Part shown: piece by piece, positions 10,641 to 20,220 of the stretch
Numbering within the stretch: position 1 is the stretch's first letter
How the letters are laid out: each line of letters begins with the position of its first letter
Assembly: GCA_913060865.1 (NCBI GenBank)
Contig: CAJXTU010000002.1
Coordinates: forward strand, 167,354 to 231,353
DNA from: an uncultured Cycloclasticus sp.
GTDB taxonomy: Bacteria; Pseudomonadota; Gammaproteobacteria; Methylococcales; Cycloclasticaceae
Length of the DNA: 64,000 bases
Direction: 5' to 3'
The notes under the pieces: generated by a model
The model's input: only the letters and a program-made list of their open reading frames with translations
Databases searched by the model: none
What the model was told of the DNA's origin: nothing
Made by a program: the position numbers and the translations under genes

Positions 10641-10665
10641 TTCCCTTTTCTACCACTTTGCCCCA
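10641..10665 (-). promoter_or_regulatory. MraZ operator (10-bp direct repeats)
   Basis: Read on the minus strand this segment is TGGGG-CAAAG-TGGTA-GAAAA-GGGAA: three G-rich boxes at a strict 10-bp period, directly after the predicted transcription start and before the mraZ ribosome site. MraZ operators described in E. coli are TGGG-type boxes separated by 5 nt in this same position. The third box is degenerate. Autoregulation of the dcw operon follows by analogy. Confidence 0.75.
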
Positions 10666-10674
10666 CTTTTTTGC

Positions 10675-10704
10675 ACTATAAGGATGAAAATACCACTCTG
10701 TCAA
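10675..10704 (-). promoter_or_regulatory. Sigma-70 promoter of the dcw operon
   Basis: On the minus strand a perfect -35 TTGACA (10704-10699) is followed after 18 bp by TATAGT (10680-10675), a five-of-six match to the -10 consensus. The predicted start point, near 10668, lies just upstream of the MraZ operator. Confidence 0.8.
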
Positions 10705-11112
10705 GCTTCCTTTTCCATAAATACTTTCTTTACGAACAAACACTTAGCTACATTTTTTACAAGATTTTAGAGAGCACGTTAAATTACACAATAAAGGCAA
10801 TAAAAATCATGGGGTTGAGGCGCTTTATTAAAGAAAATACTAGAAATAGAATTATTATGGCGGCTTGACAAAGAAACGCGGCTGATCAAGCACTATAACG
10901 GCAAGCACTGCCAAATAAATAACAACTCAATGATTAATAAGAAGTTTTTTAACTTATCTTAATCAATCACATTCAAAAAATACCCGCAGAGCTTTTAGCC
11001 ACATAAGAATTACAATAAACGACACCGTGTCACTTGCTTGTCACACACAAACATTACGATTTAATGCACTTATTAAGTTAATGAAACTAGCAATCAAGGA
11101 GATAGGGCCAAC
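10705..11112. other. Divergent intergenic region between the dcw operon and fabI
   Basis: About 400 bp, clearly richer in A+T than the flanking genes. It must hold the fabI promoter; TTGTCA near 11037 with a weak -10-like TTAATG 17 bp later is a possibility I cannot settle. The fabI ribosome site (AAGGAG) lies 11 nt before its ATG. No RNA gene, long hairpin or convincing small gene is seen. Confidence 0.6.
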
Positions 11113-11898
11113 ATGGATATGTATTCAGTAGAAAACTTTAATTTAAAGGGCAAAAAAGGCTTAATTATTGGTATTGCAAACACCGAATCCATTGCATACG
11201 GCTGTGCCAAGGCGTTTAAAGCATTAGGTGCTGATTTGGCAATAACGCATTTAAATAAAAAGTCTATATCATACGTTGCGCCCATTGCCGAAGAGTTAGG
11301 CGCTGATATTCTTATGCCCTGTAATGTTCAAAACTCGGGGGAACTTGAGGCTGTTTTTGACACCATTAAGCAGCAGTGGGGACAATTAGATTTTGTCCTT
11401 CACTCAATTGCCTTCGCCCCCAATATTGATTTACATGGACAACTAATTGACTCCTCATCTGATGGCTTTTTAATGGCGATGGATGTTTCCTGCCATTCTT
11501 TTATCAGAATGAGTCGTTTAGCAGCCCCTTTAATGACAGAAGGCGGCTCGCTGTTTGCCATGAGTTTTTACGGTGCCGAAAAAGTTGTTGAAAATTATGA
11601 TTTAATGGGCCCTGTGAAGTCGGCCCTAGAAAGCTCCGTTCGTTATTTAGCCAGCGAGCTCGGTCATAAAGGTATTCGTGTCTATTGTATATCGCCCGGG
11701 CCCGTCAAAACGCGTGCTTCATCGGGCTTAAAATCCTTTGACAAGTTAATCAGTGATACGATAATTCGAACACCGACTCAACACTTAGCAACCATTGCTG
11801 ATATAGGCAAAGCGACAGCTTTGATGGCAACCCCAGCAGCAACTATGATCACAGGGGAAACCATTTTCATTGATGGCGGGCACCATATTATGGGGTAA
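11113..11898 (+). CDS. fabI: FabI-type enoyl-ACP reductase
   Basis: This short-chain dehydrogenase-fold enzyme performs the last step of fatty acid elongation, NAD(P)H-dependent reduction of enoyl-ACP. In 261 residues it has the FabI-specific nucleotide-binding start LIIGIANTESIAYG (residues 17-30), LHSIAFAP (97-103) and the Tyr-x6-Lys catalytic pair (Y162, K169, in NYDLMGPVK), with SPGPVKTRASSGLKSF and GETIFIDGG following. Identity to the classical E. coli FabI looks moderate, so a specialised paralogue is possible. It is followed 56 bp later by a Pat-like acetyltransferase on the same strand. Confidence 0.88.
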   Translation: MDMYSVENFNLKGKKGLIIGIANTESIAYGCAKAFKALGADLAITHLNKKSISYVAPIAEELGADILMPCNVQNSGELEAVFDTIKQQWGQLDFVLHSIAFAPNIDLHGQLIDSSSDGFLMAMDVSCHSFIRMSRLAAPLMTEGGSLFAMSFYGAEKVVENYDLMGPVKSALESSVRYLASELGHKGIRVYCISPGPVKTRASSGLKSFDKLISDTIIRTPTQHLATIADIGKATALMATPAATMITGETIFIDGGHHIMG

Positions 11899-11954
11899 CT
11901 CTAGTATCAAACTCACTCATTTTCACATTCAAACGTTAGCAAAAGGGTTTATTA

Positions 11955-14639
11955 ATGAGCAACAATACCATCTCAAATTTTTTCTCACCTCAAACCGTTA
12001 CCGTTATTGGCGCTAGCCCCAGAGAAGGCTCACTCGGTCTAATTATCCTCAAAAATCTATTGGAAGGCGGCTTAGTCACCGACAAGCTGACAGCCGTTAA
12101 CCCTAAATATAAAACGATTCTAAGCACCCCATGCTATAAAAGTATTACCGACTTACCTGATGTGCCAGATTTAGCCGTTATCGTTTCACCTGCCAAAACT
12201 GTACCCGCGTTAATACACCAGCTGGGGCAAAAAGGAACCCAATGCGTGGTCGTGATCAGCGCTGGCTTTTCTGAAGGTGAGAGTGCTCACGGTAAGAAAC
12301 TAGAAGAAGAAATGCAAACCGCTGCCCGTGATTATGGCTTACGCATTATAGGGCCCAATTGCCTAGGCATTTTGTCACCCATTAATGGTCTTAATGCGAG
12401 CTTTAGCCACCTTATGCCTAAAAAAGGAAAAATTGGTGTCATCTCACAATCTGGCGCCATGTTAACGTCAATTATTGACTGGGCTTGTGGGCGCGGGATT
12501 GGTTTTTCTCATTTGATTTCGTTGGGCGACATGAATGATATTGGGTTTGCTGAGATGCTAGATTTTATGTCAGCAGATCCAGACACAAATGCCATTTTGA
12601 TTTATATGGAATCGGTTCATCAAGCTCGTCGCTTTATTTCTGCGGCAAGGGGTGCAGCGCGTACTAAACCCATTATTGTTTTAAAGGTTGGGCGTTCAGA
12701 CGAAGGCCGGCAAGCTGCCGCTTCACACACAGGGGCTTTAGCAGGTTCCGATGAGGTGTATGACGCAGCCTTTAATCGCAGCGGTTTACTCCGTGTAGAT
12801 GTCATGAGTGAACTATTTTATGCGGCAGCCTCCTTAACCGCGATCAAACCCGTCAGGGGGGAACGTTTGGCAATCGTCACTAACGGCGGCGGAATGGGCG
12901 TTTTAGCAACCGATTCATTGATTCATAATGGGGGGAAACTGGCAAAACTATCCCCTGACACACTAGCTATTTTAAACACTAAACTACCCCCAACGTGGTC
13001 ACATGGTAACCCCATTGATATTATTGGTGATGCTGGGCCAGAGCGCTATACCGATGCCATCAAAGCGCTTGAGAACGATAAAGGTATTGATGCTGTATTA
13101 GTTTTAAATTGCCCGACGGCCGTCGCATCAAGCCTAGACGCTGCCCAAGTTGTGGCTGACATTGCACAAAATAGCAACAAATGCTTACTCACTAGTTGGG
13201 CAGGATGTGCCACGGCTGAAAAAAGCCGAGCACTATTTGCTAAGCAACATATTCCAACCTATGCAACACCAGAAGCTGCTGTTAACTCCTTTATGCATTT
13301 GGTCCGTTACAAACGCAATCAAGATAACTTAATGGAAACACCCCCCGCTCTTGCGGCGGATTTAACGTTTGATTCTGACAAAGCCTGGGGGGTTGTCGCG
13401 AAGGTTCTCTCTGAAGGGCGAGAGTGGCTCAATGAACTGGAGGCAAAGGCTGTTTTACAAGCATACGGCATTCCAACGGTCGAGAGTCAACTAGCAAAAT
13501 CTCCTGAAGAAGCCGCTGCTATTGCGGAAAAAATGGGCTTCCCTATTGTTATTAAACTATTTTCCTCCGACATTTTGCATAAATCAGATGTTCATGGGGT
13601 TGCTCTAGATTTGCAAAGCTCCGAAGCCGTTCAGCAGGCCGCTGTCGATATTGAAAAAACCACTAGAAACATACGCCCCGATGCAAAAATTGAAGGCTTT
13701 ACGGTTCAACGCATGGTTAATGCCAAAGGTGCTCATGAGTTAATTTTAGGTGTTTTAAATGACGATACATTTGGCCCCGTTTTACTGTTTGGTCAAGGCG
13801 GAACCGCTGTTGAAATACTTAACGATAAGGCACTTGCTCTACCCCCACTAAACCTAAAGCTAGCGAAGGATATGATTGCTAGAACAAAGGTTTATCAGCT
13901 ATTAAAAGGCTATCGAGACCAAGACCCCATCAACATGGATGCTTTACAACTAACGTTAATCAAACTCTCTCAGATGGTGATTGACCTTGACCATTTAGCA
14001 GAGTTAGACATTAACCCTTTATTGGCCGATAAGAACGGTGTTATTGCGCTTGATGCAAGAATCAAAGTCTCTCTCAGTAAAGTATCAGGGGCAAAGTTAC
14101 TAGCGATTCCACCTTACCCACAAAAATATGAAGAACTGGTTCGGCTTAGTTCAGGTAAAACATTCCAAATAAGACCGATTAAACCGGAAGATGAGCCCGC
14201 ACTGATAAAGAACTTTGAACTGTTAACAAAAGAAGAGATTCGCTTTAGATTTTTTCATGCCATTAAAGAAATGAACCATTCAATGGCTGCCCGTTTCACA
14301 CAAATTGATTATGACCGCGAAATGGCATTCGTTGCAACAGACCCCAATGGAACACCCGATTGGAAACTACATGCAGTTGCCCGTTTAATAATAGACTCAT
14401 CGGGTGATTATGCTGAATTTGCATTGGTTGTAAACCACTTGGTCAGCGGCCAAGGCCTTGGAACTTTATTAATGTATCGACTTATTTCTTACGCTAAAAA
14501 GCAAGGTCTAAAAGGCCTTTATGGGGATGTTCTAAAAGAGAACGAGGTGATGATTTCTATCTGCAAGAAAGTTGGGTTTACAGTTCAAACGAAAACTGAG
14601 GATCCTAATATCATAACGTGCGAACTACGCTTAACTTAG
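11955..14639 (+). CDS. Pat/YfiQ-like protein lysine acetyltransferase (ACS-like domain plus GNAT)
   Basis: The 894-residue protein has a CoA-binding Rossmann domain (about 10-135, with VTVIGASPREGSLG), a succinyl-CoA-synthetase-like domain (about 150-460, with GVISQSGAM and ASHTGALAGSD), an ATP-grasp domain (about 490-705, with GFPIVIKL and GQGGTAVEIL) and a C-terminal GNAT domain (about 730-890, with SGQGLGTLLMYRL). This order is that of the Pat/PatZ (YfiQ) enzymes, which acetylate lysines of proteins such as acetyl-CoA synthetase. In that family the ligase-like part is generally non-catalytic and regulatory; I cannot tell here. It is likely cotranscribed with fabI. Confidence 0.88.
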   Translation: MSNNTISNFFSPQTVTVIGASPREGSLGLIILKNLLEGGLVTDKLTAVNPKYKTILSTPCYKSITDLPDVPDLAVIVSPAKTVPALIHQLGQKGTQCVVVISAGFSEGESAHGKKLEEEMQTAARDYGLRIIGPNCLGILSPINGLNASFSHLMPKKGKIGVISQSGAMLTSIIDWACGRGIGFSHLISLGDMNDIGFAEMLDFMSADPDTNAILIYMESVHQARRFISAARGAARTKPIIVLKVGRSDEGRQAAASHTGALAGSDEVYDAAFNRSGLLRVDVMSELFYAAASLTAIKPVRGERLAIVTNGGGMGVLATDSLIHNGGKLAKLSPDTLAILNTKLPPTWSHGNPIDIIGDAGPERYTDAIKALENDKGIDAVLVLNCPTAVASSLDAAQVVADIAQNSNKCLLTSWAGCATAEKSRALFAKQHIPTYATPEAAVNSFMHLVRYKRNQDNLMETPPALAADLTFDSDKAWGVVAKVLSEGREWLNELEAKAVLQAYGIPTVESQLAKSPEEAAAIAEKMGFPIVIKLFSSDILHKSDVHGVALDLQSSEAVQQAAVDIEKTTRNIRPDAKIEGFTVQRMVNAKGAHELILGVLNDDTFGPVLLFGQGGTAVEILNDKALALPPLNLKLAKDMIARTKVYQLLKGYRDQDPINMDALQLTLIKLSQMVIDLDHLAELDINPLLADKNGVIALDARIKVSLSKVSGAKLLAIPPYPQKYEELVRLSSGKTFQIRPIKPEDEPALIKNFELLTKEEIRFRFFHAIKEMNHSMAARFTQIDYDREMAFVATDPNGTPDWKLHAVARLIIDSSGDYAEFALVVNHLVSGQGLGTLLMYRLISYAKKQGLKGLYGDVLKENEVMISICKKVGFTVQTKTEDPNIITCELRLT

Positions 14640-14802
14640 GCTATAACGATTTAATAACATTAGAAATATGTATAGCCTATAGTCAATTACTGAAAAACTC
14701 TTCTGCTCATTGATTCTGAAGATTAAAACAATAAAGGCAATACGGACGAATATTACCTCAAGCCGTATACTTTAGCTTAACGTCTAATACTTAGGAGTAC
14801 CG

Positions 14803-16029
14803 ATGGAAATTCGCGCGATTACTTTTTTTACTCAACTTCCGGCTCATGCCAGCTTGCAACAGATGCAACAACACATTGCTCCATTGGGTAAACAGGCTAT
14901 GCAGATTAGGAAGCTATTTACTGAGGCTGGCTTTGCCGTACAAAGTTTGCGGCTAGCAACTCAACCCTTGGAGCAGCTGTTGCCCCGCGGCGCCACCACC
15001 GAGCAGTTAGCCACATTTGCACGGCAGTATGAGCAAACTGCTAGTGAAGCGGGTTTTAAACATATGGCCTTAGGCACGCTCGGAGCCAGTTCGACAACGG
15101 GTGATAAACGTCTTGATACCGGCTTACTCAAACAACTACTAGCTAGATTACCTGCCGTCATTAGTGCAACTGATTGGGTATTTACCTCGGTACAACTTGC
15201 AGACCAAACAGCGGGATTCAAAGCAGAACTTTTACCACTGGCCGCGCAAGTGGTGATTGATAACGCACCCATGAAAGCGGACGGTTTTGGGAACCTACGC
15301 TACTGCATGGTTGCCAACATGCCCGCATTTAGCCCTTTCTTCCCCGCAGCTTGGCACGACGGCAACTACCCGTCTGCATTTTCAATCGCCATCGAATCCG
15401 CTGACACCGTAGTAGATTTATTAGAATCAATCGATGGCGCTGAAGAACGTTGGTTATCTGCACCTGCCTTAACCGCCAGTTTTAACGCCCTAGGTGCAAA
15501 GCTTGATAGTTTAGGAACCAAAGCAGCTACCTGCAATGGGTTGGAATACCGAGGCATTGACATGACACCCTCACCCTACCCAAGCATCCCCCGCTCTTTC
15601 GGCCGCATAGTGGAATTACTAACTAACGAACCCTTTGGCGGACCAGGAACAATATCAGCAGTCGCTCTAATCAAACAAAGCCTAGATGCAGCAGAGTTTC
15701 AACGGGCAGGTTATTGCGGAATCATGCTATTGCCATTAGAAGATGCCGTACTGGCAGAAAGCGCCAAGACTCAAGGTTTCGGCATTTCAACTCTATTAGC
15801 TTGCTCCGCAGTTGGAGCGACAGGCCTAGATGTTATACCTGTTAGCGGTAACTTGCCACAGAATCAAGTCGAAGGGTTAATGCGCGACACAGCCCAGTTG
15901 GCCATGGCCTTGGACAAACCATTAACCGTCCGCTTACTACCCATACCCGGACTGCAAGCAGGCGAGTTAACGAAATTCAATTTTGATTATTTCGCCTCGA
16001 CACGGATATTTGAACTGCCCGGTCATTGA
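14803..16029 (+). CDS. DUF711 (UPF0210) family protein
   Basis: A 408-residue soluble protein with no signal peptide or membrane segment. The start MEIRAITFF, the RSFGRIVELL block and especially CGIMLLPLEDAVLAE followed by CSAVGATGLDVIPVSG match the DUF711 family, whose structure is related to the pyruvate-formate-lyase fold although its function is unknown. It has its own ribosome site (TTAGGAG) and stands alone: 163 bp after the Pat gene and convergent with tRNA-Met. Assignment is by motif memory, so the family is likely but the function is open. Confidence 0.7.
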   Translation: MEIRAITFFTQLPAHASLQQMQQHIAPLGKQAMQIRKLFTEAGFAVQSLRLATQPLEQLLPRGATTEQLATFARQYEQTASEAGFKHMALGTLGASSTTGDKRLDTGLLKQLLARLPAVISATDWVFTSVQLADQTAGFKAELLPLAAQVVIDNAPMKADGFGNLRYCMVANMPAFSPFFPAAWHDGNYPSAFSIAIESADTVVDLLESIDGAEERWLSAPALTASFNALGAKLDSLGTKAATCNGLEYRGIDMTPSPYPSIPRSFGRIVELLTNEPFGGPGTISAVALIKQSLDAAEFQRAGYCGIMLLPLEDAVLAESAKTQGFGISTLLACSAVGATGLDVIPVSGNLPQNQVEGLMRDTAQLAMALDKPLTVRLLPIPGLQAGELTKFNFDYFASTRIFELPGH

Positions 16030-16095
16030 TAACGTCCAAAAACAAAATGAACGCACCTAAGATAATCGCGTAATTTGAAATGGAAGGGCTTGAAA

Positions 16096-16172
16096 TGGTG
16101 GTCATGGGTGGACTTGAACCACCGACCCCAGCATTATGAATGCTGTGCTCTAACCAGCTGAGCTACATGACC
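16096..16172 (-). tRNA. tRNA-Met (CAT), elongator type
   Basis: A 77-nt cloverleaf read on the minus strand: acceptor GGTCATG pairs with CATGACC, followed by discriminator A and an encoded CCA. The D arm is AGCTCAGCTGGTTAGAGCA, the anticodon stem-loop CAGCA-TTCATAA-TGCTG gives CAT, and the T arm contains GGTTCAAGTCC. It resembles the elongator Met tRNA; a tRNA-Ile2 with modified CAT cannot be fully excluded from sequence alone. Confidence 0.93.
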
Positions 16173-16190
16173 ATACTTTGAAGGCTGTGA

Positions 16191-16219
16191 ATTTTCGTGG
16201 TTTCGGCTTATTTTGTCAA
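16191..16219 (-). promoter_or_regulatory. Probable promoter of tRNA-Met
   Basis: On the minus strand a perfect -35 TTGACA (16219-16214) is followed by a 17-bp spacer and GAAAAT (16196-16191), four of six to the -10 consensus. The predicted start is about 12 bp before the tRNA 5' end. Confidence 0.55.
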
Positions 16220-16246
16220 GCCAAACAAGCATATACACGCCAATTT

Positions 16247-17338
16247 TTACACATTAAACCTAAAGTGAGTGACGTCTCCATCCTGCATAATGTAATCTTT
16301 ACCTTGAACGCCTAACTTGCCTGCCTCTTTTGCGCCCTGCTCTCCATTGTATTGAACAAAATCTTCATAGGCGGTGATCTCTGCGCGGATAAAACCTTTT
16401 TCAAAATCGGTATGAATAACACCCGCTGCTTGTGGTGCTGTGGCGCCTTGCTTAATCGTCCAGGCTCTCACTTCTTTTACCCCAGCAGTAAAGTATGTTT
16501 GCAGACCCAGTAAGTGATAACCGGCTCTAATAACTCGGTTCAAGCCTGGTTCTTCCAACCCCATCTCTTCCAGAAATTCGGCTCGTTCATCTTCTTCTAA
16601 TTGAATAATTTCTGCTTCCATCGCCGCACAAACAGCAACAATTTCTGCACTTTCTTCTTTAGCTAATTTTGCCACCGCATCCAAGTGCGGGTTATTTTCA
16701 AAACCATCTTCTTGCACATTGGCAATGTATAGCATGGGTTTTAAGGTAAGCAGTTGCAGATCCGAAAATGACTTCAATTCATCGTCATCCAAGCCTAATG
16801 TTCTTAACGTAATATCTGAATCTAAATGGGCCAACGCTTTTTCTATCAAGGCTTTACGTTTTAACTCGTCTTTATTGCCAGACTTCGATGCTTTCGTCGC
16901 TTTAGTTAACGCCTTATCTAGCGATGCCATATCGGCTAACGCTAACTCAGTTTGAATCACTTCTATATCAGCCAATGGATCAATTTTTCCAGCAACGTGA
17001 ATCACGTCATCGTCTTCAAAACAACGCACTACATGCGCAATCGCATCAGATTCACGAATATTCGCCAAGAACTGATTACCTAACCCTTCCCCTTTTGATG
17101 CACCTGCCACCAAGCCTGCAATATCCACAAACTCAAATGTTGTGGGTATGACGCGCTCTGGGTTGACGATTTGCGCTAGCTTATCCAAGCGTAAATCAGG
17201 CACGGGAACAATACCCGTATTCGGCTCAATCGTGCAGAATGGGTAGTTTTCTGCTGCAATGGTTGCTTTAGTCAACGCATTAAAAAGGGTTGATTTACCA
17301 ACATTCGGCAAGCCAACGATTCCACAATTTAAAGCCAT
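16247..17338 (-). CDS. ychF: YchF (OLA1-type) P-loop NTPase
   Basis: A 363-residue cytoplasmic ATPase of the Obg superfamily that binds ribosomes and is implicated in stress responses. The Walker [15 protein letters not shown] is at residues 8-21, the switch region [20 protein letters not shown] at about 67-86, and the TGS domain lies at the C-terminus (ending [16 protein letters not shown]). Length and ends are exactly those of the family. pth, often next to ychF, is not here. A good -10 (TATAAT at 17378-17373) lies 35 bp upstream of the ATG with only a weak -35. Confidence 0.97.
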   Translation of the reverse strand: MALNCGIVGLPNVGKSTLFNALTKATIAAENYPFCTIEPNTGIVPVPDLRLDKLAQIVNPERVIPTTFEFVDIAGLVAGASKGEGLGNQFLANIRESDAIAHVVRCFEDDDVIHVAGKIDPLADIEVIQTELALADMASLDKALTKATKASKSGNKDELKRKALIEKALAHLDSDITLRTLGLDDDELKSFSDLQLLTLKPMLYIANVQEDGFENNPHLDAVAKLAKEESAEIVAVCAAMEAEIIQLEEDERAEFLEEMGLEEPGLNRVIRAGYHLLGLQTYFTAGVKEVRAWTIKQGATAPQAAGVIHTDFEKGFIRAEITAYEDFVQYNGEQGAKEAGKLGVQGKDYIMQDGDVTHFRFNV

Positions 17339-17483
17339 AAGATACTCTCTTTGAAATTCTATAAAGGCGGTGATTATACGTGAAGCGCCTACAGACTTAA
17401 AAACAATCTAAGTGATAATGGCATACAAACGCCTAGTCGCGTAAAATGCACCGTTTATATTCAGAAAATCAATAGGTAAACTC

Positions 17484-18590
17484 ATGAAAAATTACAAAAT
17501 TGCCGTCATGGCCGGTGATGGAATTGGCCCAGAAATTATGCAAGAAGCCGTTAAGGTTCTGAAGCTCGTTGAAGAACGCAATGATGTAACGTTTGAATTA
17601 ATGCCTGCACTCTTTGGCGCATGCGCCTACTTTGAAACCGGTGATGCTTTTCCACAAGAAACCAAAGATATTTGCGATCAGGCCGATGCCATTATTAAAG
17701 GCCCTATCGGTTTAAGTCATGAAGAATCGAAAAAAATCCCCATTGATAAGCAACCTGAACGTGGTGCATTACTACCAATGCGTAAACGCTACAACACGTA
17801 CGCTAACTACCGCCCTGTTTCTCTTCCTCAAAGCCTTGCCCATTTCTCGCCGTTAAAGCCTGAAGTTATTGGTGATGGCATTGATTTGATAATGATTCGT
17901 GAATTGGTCGGCGGTTTATACTTCGGCGAAAAAGAAGTCGGTGTAAACGACAAAGGCCTACGCTATGTGAAAGAAACGTTGGAATACGATGAAGCGCAAA
18001 TTCGCCAAATCATGCATCACGCATTCAAATTGGCCAATAGCCGCAAAAAAGTTTTGCACAACATCCATAAAAGCAACGTATTGAAGTCATCCGTTCTTTG
18101 GAATGAAGTTATGGAAGAAGTAGCAACCGAATACCCTGACGTTAAAGTTATCAATATTCTGGTTGATGCCGTAGCCACCTTACTTTGCCTAAAACCAACG
18201 CAGTTTGACGTGATGGTAATGGAAAATATGTTTGGCGATATCTTGAGCGACCAAGGTGGCGGCATTCTCGGCTCACTAGGCTTAATGCCTTCAGCTTGCT
18301 TAGGCGATGAAAAAGCCTACTACGAGCCATCACATGGTTCTGCTCCAGATATTGCAGGGCAAAATATTGCTAACCCATATTCAATGATTGGCTCTGTCGC
18401 TATGATGCTTGAGTATAGCTTTGATATGCCTGCTGAAGCGAAGAACGTTTGGAACGCTATGCAAGGTGTATTTGCTGATGGTTATTCTACCGCTGACTTA
18501 TCTAAACCCGGTAGCGGTGTCAACATGATCAGCACCGAAGCGTTTGGTGACAAAGTCGTTGAAAAATTGAGAGCTATGCCAACAGTCTAG
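17484..18590 (+). CDS. leuB: 3-isopropylmalate dehydrogenase (LeuB-like)
   Basis: A 368-residue beta-decarboxylating dehydrogenase that would convert 3-isopropylmalate to 2-ketoisocaproate with NAD+. The substrate-loop motif KQPERGALLPMRK and ELVGGLYFGEK (catalytic Tyr) are of the isopropylmalate type. Metal-binding aspartates are in LVDAV, and two in GDILSDQ. The region around the catalytic lysine reads HNIHKSNVL instead of the usual VDKANVL, so the protein is a divergent LeuB; a related 3-malate or tartrate dehydrogenase role is a less likely alternative. It faces leuA across a shared terminator, whereas leuB usually follows leuCD on the same strand. Confidence 0.82.
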   Translation: MKNYKIAVMAGDGIGPEIMQEAVKVLKLVEERNDVTFELMPALFGACAYFETGDAFPQETKDICDQADAIIKGPIGLSHEESKKIPIDKQPERGALLPMRKRYNTYANYRPVSLPQSLAHFSPLKPEVIGDGIDLIMIRELVGGLYFGEKEVGVNDKGLRYVKETLEYDEAQIRQIMHHAFKLANSRKKVLHNIHKSNVLKSSVLWNEVMEEVATEYPDVKVINILVDAVATLLCLKPTQFDVMVMENMFGDILSDQGGGILGSLGLMPSACLGDEKAYYEPSHGSAPDIAGQNIANPYSMIGSVAMMLEYSFDMPAEAKNVWNAMQGVFADGYSTADLSKPGSGVNMISTEAFGDKVVEKLRAMPTV

Positions 18591-18608
18591 CATTGACGAT
18601 ATTGACAT

Positions 18609-18639
18609 AAAAAAGGCTTACATAATGTAAGCCTTTTTT
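18609..18639. terminator. Bidirectional terminator between leuB and leuA
   Basis: A near-perfect inverted repeat with stem AAAAAAGGCTTACAT and its complement, with T-runs on both strands. It can serve both convergent genes. Confidence 0.9.
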
Positions 18640-18664
18640 ATTACCTAATTGTTAACATTTACGA

Positions 18665-20191
18665 TCAAGCATTTTCATGTAATTGAATATTAATCATCCG
18701 TAGTGCTGCCAAGATAGACGCAAATACCTGGTTAGCATGTACACCGCGCGTTTTACGCATTTTGCGCTCGTTAGCCCAAGTAATAACACACTCTGTGAGC
18801 GCATTAGTGTGCCCACCCTTTGGAATTCTCACTTCGTAATCTTCCAGCTCTGGCAACACAGTATCGTAGTTAACAAGTACTTGATTAACCGCCTGTATAA
18901 ATGCATCAAATCCACCGTTTCCTTCGCCGCTGGCTTTGTGTTCGCTGCCTTTAATGTTAACGCTGATGTTAGCAACGGACGACTGGTCTAAGCGGCTAGT
19001 TATGGTGCAGTCAAGCAAGCGAATATGCTTGTAGCTTTCGCTTTCCAACACATCGGCAATAATAAACGGCAAATCCTCGGTGGTGATCGTTTGCTTAGAG
19101 TCACCCAACCGTACAATACGTTCCAACACTTTCTTTTGATTTTCTTCCGATAGCGTAATACCTAAACGTTCTAAGTTTTTGCTCAGCGATGCTTTGCCGC
19201 TCATTTTCCCCAAAGCATAACTACGAATCCTTGAAAAACGTTCTGGGCTGAGCTTACTTTCGTATAAACCGCCTTTCTTATCACCATCGGCATGAATGCC
19301 GGCCGTCTGAGTAAACACATCATCTCCAATAATAGGCGCATTAGCCGCCACCCACTTGCCAGAGAAGTTTTCCACCATATTACTTAGGCGGACGATATTA
19401 CTCTCATCAATGGATAGCTTCATCCCCATCTTATCGCGTAAAACAACGGTTACTTCTGAGACAGACGCATTGCCTGCACGCTCACCTAGGCAGTTCACCG
19501 TACAGTGTATTGCACTAACACCTGCCCGAACGGCTGCCATGATGTTGGCGGTACCCAGCCCGTAATCATTATGTGGATGAAAGTCAAACTGAACACCAGG
19601 AAACCTTGCACACATATCACTCAGCGCATCAAAAACCTCATCAGGCGACATGACGCCCAAGGTATCCGGCAACATAAAGTGGTCAATGCCTGCATCTTTA
19701 ATGCTGTCCATAAAGGCAAATACGTACTCTGGGCTATCAGCGTAACCGTTCGACCAATCTTCGAGGTAAACATTAACCTTTAAACCTTGCTCCAAGGCAT
19801 AGTTGACTGTATTGAGCACTTGCTCAACATGTTCTTCTAAGGTTTTACCTAGCTGCTCTCGACAATGTTTCTCGCTACCTTTAGTGAGCAGGTTGATCAC
19901 TTGTCCGTTAGCAGCAACAATCCAGTCCACGCTTCGTTTGTGATCGGCAAAACCCAACACTTCAACTTTACCATCAAAGCCTTTGGCTTTTGCCCATTCA
20001 CTGATACTGCTAACTGCTTCTTGCTCCCCTTCAGAAACACAAGCCGAAGCCACCTCTATACGGTCCACACGCAATGATTCAAGCAATGCTTTTGCAATAC
20101 TGACTTTCTCAGCAGGCGAAAACGACACGCCCTGCGTTTGCTCACCATCACGCAGGGTCGTATCCATAATTTGAATATACCTTGATTCCAT
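18665..20191 (-). CDS. leuA: 2-isopropylmalate synthase-like enzyme (LeuA/CimA family)
   Basis: This enzyme condenses acetyl-CoA with a 2-oxoacid, most likely 2-ketoisovalerate, at the entry to leucine synthesis. The catalytic TIM barrel begins IMDTTLRDGEQTQGVSFSP and has the metal ligands in DFHPHNDYGLGTAN; NCLGERAGNAS and TQTAGIHADGD follow. Residues from about 390 to the end form a LeuA-dimer-like regulatory domain. The opening motif resembles the form found in Bacteroidetes-type LeuA more than the E. coli enzyme, and citramalate synthase (making an isoleucine precursor from pyruvate) is a real alternative. The ATG at 20191 is preferred; an in-frame GTG at 20200 is possible. Confidence 0.78.
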   Translation of the reverse strand: MESRYIQIMDTTLRDGEQTQGVSFSPAEKVSIAKALLESLRVDRIEVASACVSEGEQEAVSSISEWAKAKGFDGKVEVLGFADHKRSVDWIVAANGQVINLLTKGSEKHCREQLGKTLEEHVEQVLNTVNYALEQGLKVNVYLEDWSNGYADSPEYVFAFMDSIKDAGIDHFMLPDTLGVMSPDEVFDALSDMCARFPGVQFDFHPHNDYGLGTANIMAAVRAGVSAIHCTVNCLGERAGNASVSEVTVVLRDKMGMKLSIDESNIVRLSNMVENFSGKWVAANAPIIGDDVFTQTAGIHADGDKKGGLYESKLSPERFSRIRSYALGKMSGKASLSKNLERLGITLSEENQKKVLERIVRLGDSKQTITTEDLPFIIADVLESESYKHIRLLDCTITSRLDQSSVANISVNIKGSEHKASGEGNGGFDAFIQAVNQVLVNYDTVLPELEDYEVRIPKGGHTNALTECVITWANERKMRKTRGVHANQVFASILAALRMINIQLHENA

Positions 20192-20220
20192 CGCTATCAC
20201 TTATTGACTAAACGCTATGC

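Noticed and set aside
10625..10666. N-terminal extension of mraZ starting at GTG 10666
   Set aside because: The codons lie on the MraZ operator and start at about +2 of the predicted transcript, and MraZ proteins begin near MFRG.
10602..10868. 88-codon plus-strand frame upstream of mraZ
   Set aside because: It runs antisense through the dcw promoter, has no ribosome site and no recognisable protein features.
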